Notes: a model not told the origin generated them from the letters alone. A stretch of 43,010 bases of DNA from Candidatus Bathyarchaeota archaeon (GCA_018396875.1 JAGTQG010000007.1:1-43010); one strand, 5' to 3'; shown: positions 15,743 to 25,028, counted from the stretch's first letter. Numbers and translations: made by a program.

Positions 15743-15861
15743 TTCTAGCTTGTTATGCTCAATTGTATGTTTGGTTAGGTTTAATAAAGGTGTTTTCTTA
15801 AACTTTTAAACCCCGTTCAGGGGCTAATAGGTTGTTGTGTTGAAGGGGAGGCTGGTGAATA

Positions 15862-18033
15862 GTGTCTAGTCAGCATCAGCGTTCGCGGGGAATCCGTGTT
15901 TTGAAGGCTGTTTCCTCAGCTGTTCGTCTCCAAATTTTGAATCTCCTTTTTGACAAGGGTGAGCTTTCATACACTGAGCTGATGAACCATTTGAAGATGA
16001 GTCCCAGTCGGGATGCGGGACGTTTCGCCTATCACTTGAAGTTTTTGCTTAAGGCGGATTTGGTGGAAGCTGATGTGGAGTCTAAAAAGTACCGTTTGAC
16101 TGATTTGGGCAAGATGGTGCTTGAGGTTGCCGAGGAAATTGAAAAGAAAGGCTTGAAACCTCAAAGAATTCTTGTCCGCACCTCACGTTTCACGCTTGAG
16201 GAGTTTGACATTAACCGTATAGTGGACGCTCTCGTAAAGGAAGCGGGCATGCCCGTTGAACAGGCTAAAAAGGTTGCTAAGGAGGCGGAAAAACGCCTTT
16301 TAAAGGCCAAGACAAGATATTTGACAGCCCCATTGATAAGGGAGGTTGTAAACGGAATTCTCATTGAAAAGGGTTTGGAAGAATATCGTCACAAACTTAC
16401 CCGTCTAGGGCTACCGGTGCACGATGTCTCTCAAATGCTTGCCAAAGGCAAACCAGTTCACGGTAATTTTAGCTTATGCGAAGAGTTTGGGAAAACTGTT
16501 CTTGGAGAGTACACCCTCTTAAACGTGCTTCCAAGGGACGAGGCAGACGCTCACCTGTCCGGTGAAATCCATCTAGAAGATTTGGGGTTTTGGATTTTGA
16601 AACCAAGCGAGATAGTGCATGATTTAAGGCCTTTCTTAAAAAAGGCAAACGCCTATCTGCCTTTCCATCCACCAAAAAGCTTGGAAGCAGCTTTAAACAT
16701 AACTTTAAATGTTTTACTATATTCAGCGAAAGGGGTTAGTGGCACACAAACCCTAGAATACTTCAACGTTTTTTTGGCACCTTTCCTAAGAGACTTTGAA
16801 AAATCTCATGCTAAAGAGTTGTTACGGCAGTTCATTTTAAACGTAAGTCAACACGCCGACGCGTCCATAAACATTGAGTTGTCCATTCCAAGCTTTCTTG
16901 CAGAAGCCTCCATAGACGCTGCCGATGTTTCGGGGGTTTACGGCGACTTTCAAGATGAGTGCCTGCTTTTGGCAAGGCTTATCCTCGAGGTTTTAGTAGA
17001 GGAAAGCGTGTTTAAACCCCTTTTGAATCCCAAGGTTGTTGTCAAGCTGCGTTCCGAAGCATTTAAAGACGAAGAAATTCTTGACGTTTTACGCAAAGCG
17101 CATCAACTGGCTATGGACGGAAGCGCCATATATTTTGCAAATCTTTTGGGCGAAGATAATAAAGGTACTGTTTTCTCGCCAAGTGGATGTAAACTCACGC
17201 CGAACTTTAAGGGCGACTGGGAAATAGACACTCTACGCACTGGGTTTTTAGGAGTTGCCTCCATTAATATGCCACGAATAGCATATGAATGTGAAGGCGA
17301 CAAAACCAAATTTTTTGATCTTTTGAGGGAAAGGCTTGAAATGGCAACCTGCGCTCTCGAAATCAAATTTAAAACGGTTAAACGGAACAATAAAGGCTTC
17401 CTTTTCCAAGCCATTAATGGAGACTCATATTTTAGACTGGAGAACTCTGCACGTCTAGTAAATTTGATAGGCTTGGAAGAAGCTGCAGAAGCCTTCAACA
17501 GAAAAAGTGTTTATGAAGATGAAAGCTCCTTAAAATTTGCCCTCGAAATCCTCCAGTATGCCTCGGAGTTCCTCCAAAAAAACGAGAAAAGACTCGGCAA
17601 ACGGACGTTATTATCCATCCTCCCGTCCAAAGAGGCATCAGCGAGACTGGCAAAGCAAGATATTGAGCGGTTCGGTGTTGCAAAAACCCGCTTCCATGGA
17701 ACAAGAGATAAACCCTACTACTTGTCTTATCACAAGTTAAGCGCCCAAAACCCAGAGGCCTCATTAAAGAGGCTAGCCTTGATGCAAGGGATTTACAAGC
17801 AGCTTAACGGTGGAACCCTAACAGTCCTAGAACTCGGCGAGGTCGCATACGAGGCTGAAACGCTACTTGCTTTTACGAGGAAACTGGCTGAAAGTCTCAA
17901 TGTACCATTCTTCACTTATGACCGCAACATAACCCACTGCAGTCAATGCCGCAAAAATATGTCTGGCCTTCTCAACAGGTGCCCTAATTGTGGCTCCACT
18001 GGAACCTTAACGGTTTTTAGGCGTTATCCATAA
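15862..18033 (+). CDS. HTH + ATP-cone + NrdD-like protein lacking the glycyl-radical segment
   Basis: This 723-residue protein has four parts. Residues about 8-95 form an ArsR-like winged helix (VSSAVRLQILNLLFDKGELS). Residues about 102-195 form an ATP-cone, the dATP/ATP sensor of ribonucleotide reductases. Residues about 200-690 resemble class III reductase NrdD, with LSGEIHLEDLGFW, GVASINMPRIAYEC and LSILPSKEASARLAKQD. The end is a zinc ribbon CSQC...CPNCG. It stops at TLTVFRRYP, exactly where NrdD continues with RVxGY, the glycyl-radical site, and the usual Cys after the HIHDLD-type motif is not seen. The GTG start follows GGAGG. A catalytically dead, nucleotide-sensing regulator is my inference; annotation as plain NrdD would be misleading. 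Confidence 0.8.
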   Translation: MSSQHQRSRGIRVLKAVSSAVRLQILNLLFDKGELSYTELMNHLKMSPSRDAGRFAYHLKFLLKADLVEADVESKKYRLTDLGKMVLEVAEEIEKKGLKPQRILVRTSRFTLEEFDINRIVDALVKEAGMPVEQAKKVAKEAEKRLLKAKTRYLTAPLIREVVNGILIEKGLEEYRHKLTRLGLPVHDVSQMLAKGKPVHGNFSLCEEFGKTVLGEYTLLNVLPRDEADAHLSGEIHLEDLGFWILKPSEIVHDLRPFLKKANAYLPFHPPKSLEAALNITLNVLLYSAKGVSGTQTLEYFNVFLAPFLRDFEKSHAKELLRQFILNVSQHADASINIELSIPSFLAEASIDAADVSGVYGDFQDECLLLARLILEVLVEESVFKPLLNPKVVVKLRSEAFKDEEILDVLRKAHQLAMDGSAIYFANLLGEDNKGTVFSPSGCKLTPNFKGDWEIDTLRTGFLGVASINMPRIAYECEGDKTKFFDLLRERLEMATCALEIKFKTVKRNNKGFLFQAINGDSYFRLENSARLVNLIGLEEAAEAFNRKSVYEDESSLKFALEILQYASEFLQKNEKRLGKRTLLSILPSKEASARLAKQDIERFGVAKTRFHGTRDKPYYLSYHKLSAQNPEASLKRLALMQGIYKQLNGGTLTVLELGEVAYEAETLLAFTRKLAESLNVPFFTYDRNITHCSQCRKNMSGLLNRCPNCGSTGTLTVFRRYP

Positions 18034-18038
18034 ACGCG

Positions 18039-19075
<1,037 letters not shown>

Positions 19076-19546
19076 ATGGAAATGAGCGAAACAATGTTGT
19101 ACGTTTCAAAAATCAAAGATGGCACAGTTATAGATCATATCACGGGCGGCCACGCCTTAGACGTTATCAAAATTTTGGGAATAACAGGTAAAGAGAACCG
19201 CATAATCACCATTGCCATGAACGTGCCAAGCAAACGTTTCAAGATTAAAGACATAGTCAAAATTGAGGGCAGAGAACTTAACCCCCAAGAAGTCCATAAG
19301 ATTGCGTTGTTGGCGCCGCACGCCACAATTAACATAATACGCAATTACAAGGTTGTCGAAAAACAGAGGGTGAAGCTTCCCAGCGTCATTGAGGGCATCG
19401 TTAAATGTGCAAACCCAGCGTGTATAAGCAATAGCAACGAGCCTGTCCGATCGAAATTTTACGTAAAAAGCGAGGAACCGCTAATTCTAAAGTGTCATTA
19501 TTGCGGTTACATGATGGATAAAGGTGACATTCTCAAACAGTTCTGA
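19076..19546 (+). CDS. pyrI: Aspartate carbamoyltransferase regulatory subunit
   Basis: PyrI binds nucleotides (CTP/ATP) and, through a zinc domain, contacts PyrB to form the allosteric holoenzyme. The nucleotide domain starts with VSKIKDGTVIDHITGGHAL and continues through IKDIVKIEGREL and LAPHATINIIRNYKVVEK. The C-terminal zinc domain has four cysteines in KCANPACIS and LKCHYCGYM. At 156 residues it is full length. Two in-frame ATGs six bases apart (19076 and 19082) are possible starts. It is divergent from pyrB, an unusual arrangement. Confidence 0.96.
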   Translation: MEMSETMLYVSKIKDGTVIDHITGGHALDVIKILGITGKENRIITIAMNVPSKRFKIKDIVKIEGRELNPQEVHKIALLAPHATINIIRNYKVVEKQRVKLPSVIEGIVKCANPACISNSNEPVRSKFYVKSEEPLILKCHYCGYMMDKGDILKQF

Positions 19547-19606
19547 ATCGAATATTCGGTTTTTTAGGTAATGCTTATATCGGAAGTCTCAATATTTTCA
19601 ATGTAG

Positions 19607-19628
19607 ATATGTCCGAAAAAGGACATAT
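19607..19628 (+). promoter_or_regulatory. Perfect 8-bp hairpin in the leader of the small membrane gene
   Basis: ATATGTCC (19607-19614), six-base loop GAAAAA, then GGACATAT (19621-19628). A few further bases can pair outside it (TTCA with TGAA). A TATA-like GCTTATATCGG lies about 35 bases upstream, so the hairpin would be near the 5' end of the transcript of the gene starting at 19674. It could equally be a pyrI terminator, though no T run follows. Confidence 0.45.
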
Positions 19629-19673
19629 TGAATACGCGTAGAACAAAAATACACATAGAATGGTGAAAATAAA

Positions 19674-19982
19674 ATGATAGAAATCCTAACAGCCACCGTT
19701 TGGGCCACCTTCCTAGGTTACACCATATGGTACTTCACACTCGCAAAACATTACGCCCCCCTAACGCTGGAAGAAGCACAAGTTCTATGGAAAATTCACA
19801 AACAAAACGCCAAATGCCAATCCACTAAATGGCGGAAAATAAAAAAGGGCGGAAAAATCGTTGGATTCGAATGTGAATGTGGTTATAGGCATATACAGAA
19901 ACGCCCAATAGCCAAAGGCACACCAGCCCCAAACATCCAAACAAATGTTTCAGCCATATACAAAAAGCTTCACAAAACATAA
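19674..19982 (+). CDS. Small membrane protein with a putative zinc site
   Basis: This 102-residue protein starts with one membrane helix (MIEILTATVWATFLGYTIWY). A basic cytoplasmic part follows with KCQSTKWRK and, about 20 residues later, GFECECGYRHIQKR. The C, CxC and H residues could form a small metal-binding knuckle next to a DNA- or RNA-friendly basic surface. No family is recalled. GGTGA lies about eight bases before the ATG, a good ribosome-binding site. It follows pyrI by 127 bases and is separated by a hairpin. Function unknown; its localisation as a single-pass membrane protein is likely. Confidence 0.65.
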   Translation: MIEILTATVWATFLGYTIWYFTLAKHYAPLTLEEAQVLWKIHKQNAKCQSTKWRKIKKGGKIVGFECECGYRHIQKRPIAKGTPAPNIQTNVSAIYKKLHKT

Positions 19983-20382
19983 ACCGCCCACATTAGGAAC
20001 AAGCTAACCTATCAAAAGAGACACAGTTAAGCACGTTGCTGGACAGAATGTTTTCTAACTTTGATGAACTCTTAGCAAAAACAGCAGATTATGTTTAAAG
20101 TCCGTTTTCCAAACCACCTCTCAAGAAACTAGAGGGAAGGGGAGAGCGAAAATAGCTTCCAGCAGCATCCATTTTCGACTGTAGAGTAGAGCATAGACGA
20201 GTTTTAATTAGCAAAGTAGGCAGTATAAGGCAAGTGTTATGTAATGGTGATTCATGATGGACTGCAACGCCCCGCCATTAAGCTGTTTGGTTTCTGGCAG
20301 CCAGAAATATTCGTTTACGCCTATGAAATTCAAACAACTCATAAAATCATTAGAATAGGGGGATTGAAGTTTATTTTCTGCA
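19983..20382. other. 400-base gene-free stretch with three short hairpins
   Basis: No convincing gene is present. In order there are CCTCT/AGAGG (20117-20121 with 20131-20135), CGAAAAT/ATTTTCG (20147-20153 with 20171-20177) and TTTCTGG/CCAGAAA (20291-20297 with 20301-20307, three-base loop). It separates two convergent genes. A 16-codon frame at 20049 is too short to accept. Possible non-coding RNA or paired terminators. Confidence 0.4.
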
Positions 20383-21324
20383 TTACATGACAAGCTGGAT
20401 TGTTACGAGGGTGGCGATTAGAATTGCCAGCACTTTTAAGGCTCTGGTGTTGAATTTTTGGGCTTCTTCGGCTTTTTTGGCGTCCACGAGTTTCATGATG
20501 TAGACTGACACGGATAGGTTGTAGAGGAATATAGCGTATACGGAGATCATCATTCTGTCTGCCAGTGTTAGGTAGCCGATGGGTGGTATGCCGCTGAGCA
20601 ATGATAGGTGGAAGGCGGATGCCGCCATTAAGGTTGAAACTGCCAAGCCTATTCGTTGGCCGAAGTTTTGTGGGGAAATGAAAAATGTCAATAGTGATAT
20701 GGTTGTTATAACCGATATCGGCAGTACGCTTTTTACAAAGGCTGAAAGCATTGGTCGCTTTAAACATAGGCTGAAAACGTACCTTGAATAGGCTTCATTT
20801 CCATAGGAGTGCTCCACAACTGTTTGCTCAAAGCCCCCTATCTCCCAGCCAGCAACGTTGGCGGTCTCGTCTACCGCCGTCTCTGAGTCGGTTTCAAAGA
20901 CGAGTTGGGATGCGTTGAGCCTTTTGTGTTCAAGCTCAATAGTGAGCGTGTGGGTTTCAAATGGGTACCGTGTGAAGTCAAAGGTCTTCATAAACTCTCC
21001 CCTTATACGGTATTCAATGCGGTTTTCCTCTTGGGCAATTATTTCCGTCTTTGCAGGGGCGCCATTAACGATTTCAAACTCCTTCACGGTGTTTGAATCA
21101 ATCTCAGCCGGGTTGAACTTGAACCATAAGTAAAAGTCTAGGCGGTAGCTGCTGGCAGCCAAATCAATCTTCTCAACGTTTACAAGCCAGACTCCCACAT
21201 AAACCCTGGCACGGTTTAAACTTGTGTAAGTCTGTTGAGCGGCGGCTTTTCCATGTAGAAGTAGCACGAACGAGAGGACAAGGACTGAAAACAAAACGGT
21301 TAATGTCAACTTTTTCAGCTGCAT
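20383..21324 (-). CDS. Pentameric ligand-gated ion channel homologue
   Basis: The 313-residue protein has the layout of prokaryotic Cys-loop relatives such as GLIC and ELIC. A signal peptide (about 1-29) precedes a beta-sandwich extracellular domain to about residue 190. It has LNRARVYVGVWLVNVEKIDL, SSYRLDFYLWFKF, and the Cys-loop equivalent FDFTRYPFETHTLTIELEH, which lacks the two cysteines, as in bacteria. M1 (about 194-216), the pore helix M2 (RIGLAVSTLMAASAFHLSLL), M3 and a final M4 (LKVLAILIATLVTIQLVM) follow. The start ATG has GGTGG upstream, and a TATA-like palindrome CCTTTTTAAAAAGC lies at 21346-21359. Channel activity and ligand are unknown; such proteins are rare in archaea. Confidence 0.9.
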   Translation of the reverse strand: MQLKKLTLTVLFSVLVLSFVLLLHGKAAAQQTYTSLNRARVYVGVWLVNVEKIDLAASSYRLDFYLWFKFNPAEIDSNTVKEFEIVNGAPAKTEIIAQEENRIEYRIRGEFMKTFDFTRYPFETHTLTIELEHKRLNASQLVFETDSETAVDETANVAGWEIGGFEQTVVEHSYGNEAYSRYVFSLCLKRPMLSAFVKSVLPISVITTISLLTFFISPQNFGQRIGLAVSTLMAASAFHLSLLSGIPPIGYLTLADRMMISVYAIFLYNLSVSVYIMKLVDAKKAEEAQKFNTRALKVLAILIATLVTIQLVM

Positions 21325-21382
21325 AACCTTCCACCAGAATATTCGCCTTTTTAAAAAGCTTGAATATTTAATTTTTGGCGAC

Positions 21383-22429
21383 TTAAACGCTATGGAAACG
21401 TTGCTGCACAGCCTTTACGGCATTAACAGTTCTCTTCAAAAGTAGTTGGGCGGACTCTTGGCTTGGCCACCCGCCTAACCCGCAATCAGGACCGGTGAAG
21501 GTTAGTCTTTCTCCAAATTTTGTCTTCGCCTTTTCAAACCGCTTTTTAATGGCTTCTTCATCTTCGACGATCTGCCAAGTCTGCGGTTGTTTGACCCCCT
21601 TCTCATATAGCTCCGCGAGGATGGTGTCTATGTCTGTTCGTGTTACGCCAACTCGGATCTGTTTATTCGCGTTTTCAAGCATGCCTTTTGATATGGCCTC
21701 TAGGTTCTTTGGAGAGGCAGCATACTCCACCGAGACTACGTCGACATTTTTAACCTCTAAAAGTTCGGCAATTCTAGACGTGGAGTGAACGTGAATCTGT
21801 TTTATCGCTCCGCCAAAGTTGAATGCTTTTTCAAAAACGTCTAAAAGCACATCTCTGCCGGCATCCACATCTTGAAAACCAAAGCTAGGTTCGTCCAGAG
21901 AAACCACTCTGGTTTCAACATGTTTATTGTTGAGAAGCGAGTTAACGGCAAACCTCCGTACAGTTTCAGCAAACATTAACAGAACATCCCGATAAACCCT
22001 TGTTCCAACTTCGGCGAGGTAGAGTTCAAAAGGTCCCGTCACGCAAACCCGAAGGGCAATTCTCTCAACGCCGAGTTCTTCGCAAAGTTGTTTGGCTTCG
22101 TTCTTGATAACAGCTACCTCTGGAATAACCGCAGCCTTATCGTCAACAATGTATGTGCCTTTCTCCATGGCTTTGCGGACAACCTCAATGAACTGGCGGC
22201 GTATGTCATAATGCTGCGGGTAATTAACAACGTCCAGACCAGCCTCACACTTCATCTTAAAAGAATCCTTCACCACAGTGTAAAAATTCCTAAACAAAAA
22301 TTCATCTTCAGCTAAAGATTTGCCTTCAGCCGCAAACTCTCTTGCCATGACGTAAGCCCTTTCAAAAGTTTTCCGCTCAACGAAACTTGGCAGCGGAAAA
22401 CTTCCCACGTCGTCAACGAGGGTCTGCAT
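21383..22429 (-). CDS. Core-MetE family protein (cobalamin-independent methionine synthase-like)
   Basis: This 348-residue TIM-barrel protein matches the C-terminal catalytic half of MetE, the form archaea use. MetE transfers a methyl group to homocysteine held by zinc. It starts with VDDVGSFPLPSF and has YPQHYDIRRQF, VTGPFELYLAE, SLDEPSFGF, IKQIHVHSTSRI, VVSVEYAAS and GPDCGLGGWPS. Alignment by eye with the E. coli zinc site (His, Cys, Glu, Cys) gives H215, T217, E235 and C316, so one Cys is replaced by Thr. The methyl donor and activity are therefore uncertain; archaeal core-MetE proteins use corrinoid or other donors. The gene diverges from htpX. Confidence 0.82.
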   Translation of the reverse strand: MQTLVDDVGSFPLPSFVERKTFERAYVMAREFAAEGKSLAEDEFLFRNFYTVVKDSFKMKCEAGLDVVNYPQHYDIRRQFIEVVRKAMEKGTYIVDDKAAVIPEVAVIKNEAKQLCEELGVERIALRVCVTGPFELYLAEVGTRVYRDVLLMFAETVRRFAVNSLLNNKHVETRVVSLDEPSFGFQDVDAGRDVLLDVFEKAFNFGGAIKQIHVHSTSRIAELLEVKNVDVVSVEYAASPKNLEAISKGMLENANKQIRVGVTRTDIDTILAELYEKGVKQPQTWQIVEDEEAIKKRFEKAKTKFGERLTFTGPDCGLGGWPSQESAQLLLKRTVNAVKAVQQRFHSV

Positions 22430-22495
22430 AATGGAAGATATTTAGTCCAAAGCTATTAAAACTACCTAAATCGTAACGGTTGAAGCACGTAAAAC

Positions 22496-22504
22496 CTATA
22501 TAAG
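22496..22504 (+). promoter_or_regulatory. TATA box for htpX
   Basis: CTATATAAG, one of the best TATA matches in the window, sits about 36 bases before the chosen ATG at 22535 and leaves room for a short leader with the GTGAGG ribosome-binding site. Confidence 0.6.
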
Positions 22505-22534
22505 CGGGCTTTATTGTTCACACGTGAGGATAAA

Positions 22535-23500
22535 ATGTCCAGCCTTTGGAAACTTCGCCTCTCGATGGCGGCAGCCCTAGCTATAATAGTCGGCCTTTCA
22601 ACCCTTGTCTTAGCCGTCATTTTAAGCCTCCTTCAAGTTGGCTTACTCTACATCGGAATATTCGTGATAGCCTTCAACCTTCTTCAGTGGCTTATATCCC
22701 CATACGTAATTGACATCATATATCGGGTGAGAGAAATTCCAGAAAACGAAAACCCAAGGCTTCACGCAATAGTGGAAAACCTAAGCAACAAAAGCGGCAT
22801 CAAAAAGCCGAAACTCATGCTTGCCCGCATCCCAATACCAAACGCCTTCGCCTATGGTTCGCCACTAGCTGGAAACCGTGTAGCCGTCACAGAAGGCTTG
22901 CTGAAAACCCTAAATGAGGGCGAAGTTGAGGCCGTTATAGGACACGAACTCGGCCACCTGAAACACCGTGACGTCCAAGTTATGATGGTTGTTTCATTAT
23001 TGCCAGCCCTAATCTACTACATAGGATATTCAATAATGATTTCCTCCATGTACAGCAGAAACCGTAGAGAAGAGGGCAGCGGGATGGCCCTCTTAGGTAT
23101 GGGCTTAGTTGCTTTCTCATGGTTCCTAACGTACGTTTGTGTTTCTTTCCTAAGCCGTGTCCGCGAGTACTACGCTGATAGACACAGCGCCACCATTGTG
23201 GAAAACGGTGCACAGAAACTTTCAACGGGACTCGCGAAAATAGTTCATGCAGTCAAAAATATGAAAAGAGCAAGGAATGAAATGCAACACTTAAACGCCT
23301 TTAAGGCCCTCTTCATAACAGACCCTGACAGGGCGGAAGCAGATTCATTGACTCTTTCAGCGATGGCAGCCTCAAGCGATCAAAAATTGGTTGAGGAGTT
23401 TGTGTCTCAAAAGTTAACTTGGATTGATAGAATAAATGAAATTTTCTCAACGCATCCACATGTCGTTAAAAGGATCAGAGCTCTACAACAGTTAAGTTGA
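22535..23500 (+). CDS. htpX: HtpX-like membrane metalloprotease (M48)
   Basis: This zinc endopeptidase of the cytoplasmic membrane degrades damaged membrane proteins. Two N-terminal membrane helices (LSMAAALAIIVGLSTLVLAV and the next) are followed by the soluble block PKLMLARIPIPNAFAYGS and the zinc motif VIGHELGHLKHRD (HExxH). Two more helices lie between YIGYSIMI and FLTYVCVSF, then REYYADRHSATI supplies the third zinc ligand (Glu/Asp) region. I start at ATG 22535, preceded by GTGAGG; a longer frame from TTG 22514 has no such site. The product is 321 residues, near family length. Its gene diverges from the core-MetE gene. Confidence 0.93.
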   Translation: MSSLWKLRLSMAAALAIIVGLSTLVLAVILSLLQVGLLYIGIFVIAFNLLQWLISPYVIDIIYRVREIPENENPRLHAIVENLSNKSGIKKPKLMLARIPIPNAFAYGSPLAGNRVAVTEGLLKTLNEGEVEAVIGHELGHLKHRDVQVMMVVSLLPALIYYIGYSIMISSMYSRNRREEGSGMALLGMGLVAFSWFLTYVCVSFLSRVREYYADRHSATIVENGAQKLSTGLAKIVHAVKNMKRARNEMQHLNAFKALFITDPDRAEADSLTLSAMAASSDQKLVEEFVSQKLTWIDRINEIFSTHPHVVKRIRALQQLS

Positions 23501-23569
23501 GTCCTCTTTGAGGGAAATTCTAAATAGCTTAAATGTAAACTACTAAACGTTTTCGTGGGGGCTGGAATT

Positions 23570-24265
23570 ATGAAACAGGCTTCCCAAATAATTGCAAATG
23601 CCCTCAAAGAAGGAAGAAGAAATCTCTACGAAACAGAAGCGAAAACAATCTGCATGGAATACGGCATACCAGTAACAAAGTTCAAACTAGCTAAAAGCGA
23701 AGGTGAAGCCGTCAAAATTGCCGAGGAAATAGGCTTTCCAGTTGTTTTAAAAATAGTTTCACCAGACATAATCCACAAGTCAGACGTCGGCGGCGTTATG
23801 CTAAACCTAAAAAATGCCAAAGAGGTGAGAGCTGCCTACAAGCAGATAATGGAAAATGTTAAAAAATACAAGAAGGATGCGAAAATCGTTGGCATAGTTG
23901 TTCAGGAAATGGCTAAGCCATCAACAGAGGTTATCGTGGGCGCCATAAAAGACCCCCAGTTTGGTCCAACGCTAATGTTTGGACTTGGAGGAGTTTTTGT
24001 TGAAATTTTGAAGGACGTCACCTTTAGAATAGCGCCAATAACCGAGGAAGAAGCCCGTGAAATGTTAACCGAAATTAAGGCTTATCCGCTACTTAAGGGT
24101 TATAGGAACATGCCGCCAGCAGACATCGAGACAATAGTCAAAATTCTGCTTAACACGTCAAAACTTGTAACGGAGCATCCCGAAATAAAGGAATTGGACC
24201 TTAACCCAATAATGGTTTATGAGAAGGGTGCAAAAACTGTGGATGCAAGGATCATCCTTGAATAG
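23570..24265 (+). CDS. ADP-forming acyl-CoA synthetase, beta subunit (ATP-grasp)
   Basis: The 231-residue protein matches the beta subunit (AcdB) of ADP-forming acetyl-CoA/acyl-CoA synthetase, which makes ATP from acyl-CoA in anaerobic archaea. The ATP-grasp fold shows GIPVTKFKLAKSEGEAV, GFPVVLKIVSPDIIHKSD, VGGVMLNL, VVQEMAKPSTEVIVGAIKD, MFGLGGVFVEILKDV and ELDLNPIMV, all conserved in the family. The start is ATG 23570 following a G-rich stretch. The alpha subunit (CoA-binding and ligase part) is not in this window, so the complex partner must lie elsewhere. The stop overlaps the next gene's likely TTG start, so the two may be translationally coupled. Confidence 0.9.
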   Translation: MKQASQIIANALKEGRRNLYETEAKTICMEYGIPVTKFKLAKSEGEAVKIAEEIGFPVVLKIVSPDIIHKSDVGGVMLNLKNAKEVRAAYKQIMENVKKYKKDAKIVGIVVQEMAKPSTEVIVGAIKDPQFGPTLMFGLGGVFVEILKDVTFRIAPITEEEAREMLTEIKAYPLLKGYRNMPPADIETIVKILLNTSKLVTEHPEIKELDLNPIMVYEKGAKTVDARIILE

Positions 24266-25028
24266 CTATGAAAGTTTGGTTAAAAACGAAATTTTCTCGA
24301 AAACTTCGGTGCCTCATGGAACAAACTTCTTCGTGAGACTTGACGGATGGAAATTTAAAAGACTTTCCGAGACAGTTGGCGCTGAAAAGCCTTTTGATGA
24401 GAGATTTGCTAAATGCATGGTCAACGCCGGGCGAGCACTGTTTGAAAAAGGTTTTAGTCCAGCTTTGGTTTATGCCGCCAGCGACGAGTTAAACATTTTA
24501 TTTTGGGATAGCCAACCTTTCCGCGGAAGAGTGGAGAAGATAGACTCAGTTACAGCCAGCCTAGTTTCAGCAGCCTTCGCTTTACAACTGCAGAAAGTGT
24601 TTAGCAAAACAGACAGCATAGCTTTTGATTCAAGAATCGCAATAGTGCCCACCGAAAACGCTGTGGTAAATTATCTGGCTTGGAGGCAAGCCAACGCTTG
24701 GAGAAATCATAACAATGCTTATGCCTACTGGCTTTTCAGAAAAATGGGCTACCAGCCCCTCGAGGCAGCCAAAAAGTTGGAGGGAATGAAGACTGAGGAG
24801 ATCCATGAAACACTGTTCAAGCACGGGATTAATTTAGCTGAAACACCAGCATGGCAGAGGAGAGGTATCCTCCTGTATAAAAAGCCAGTGTCCAAAAAGA
24901 CTGAAAAATGGCGGGTTATTCGCTGGAAAATTGAAGAAAACTGGGACTTACCCCTATTCACGAAAGAGGAAGGAGCAAAGCTAATTCATCAGATCCTTGA
25001 ATGGTTTAAATTAAAAAGGAGATCATGA
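24258..25028 (+). CDS. Thg1-like tRNA guanylyltransferase (reverse polymerase)
   Basis: Thg1-family enzymes add nucleotides in the 3'-5' direction, either the -1 G of tRNA-His or repairs at tRNA 5' ends. The polymerase-palm signatures are FFVRLDGWKFKRLSE with the first metal Asp, AASDELNILF with the second Asp/Glu, and YLAWRQANAWRNHNNAYAY. Length is about 256 residues, normal for archaeal members. The TTG at 24258 overlaps the AcdB stop (TTGAATAG), with AAGGAT upstream, and yields a sensible N-terminus; the frame opens at 24219 and ATG 24243 is an alternative. No tRNA-His gene lies in the window, so the substrate type (His or general repair) stays open. Confidence 0.88.
   Translation: MNSYESLVKNEIFSKTSVPHGTNFFVRLDGWKFKRLSETVGAEKPFDERFAKCMVNAGRALFEKGFSPALVYAASDELNILFWDSQPFRGRVEKIDSVTASLVSAAFALQLQKVFSKTDSIAFDSRIAIVPTENAVVNYLAWRQANAWRNHNNAYAYWLFRKMGYQPLEAAKKLEGMKTEEIHETLFKHGINLAETPAWQRRGILLYKKPVSKKTEKWRVIRWKIEENWDLPLFTKEEGAKLIHQILEWFKLKRRS

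Noticed and set aside
20001-20098. Frame ending in a short segment (STLLDRMFSNFDELLAK) with a faint class III cyclase look
   Set aside because: It is open for only about 35 codons, with no supported start, and the resemblance is too short to call a gene relic.
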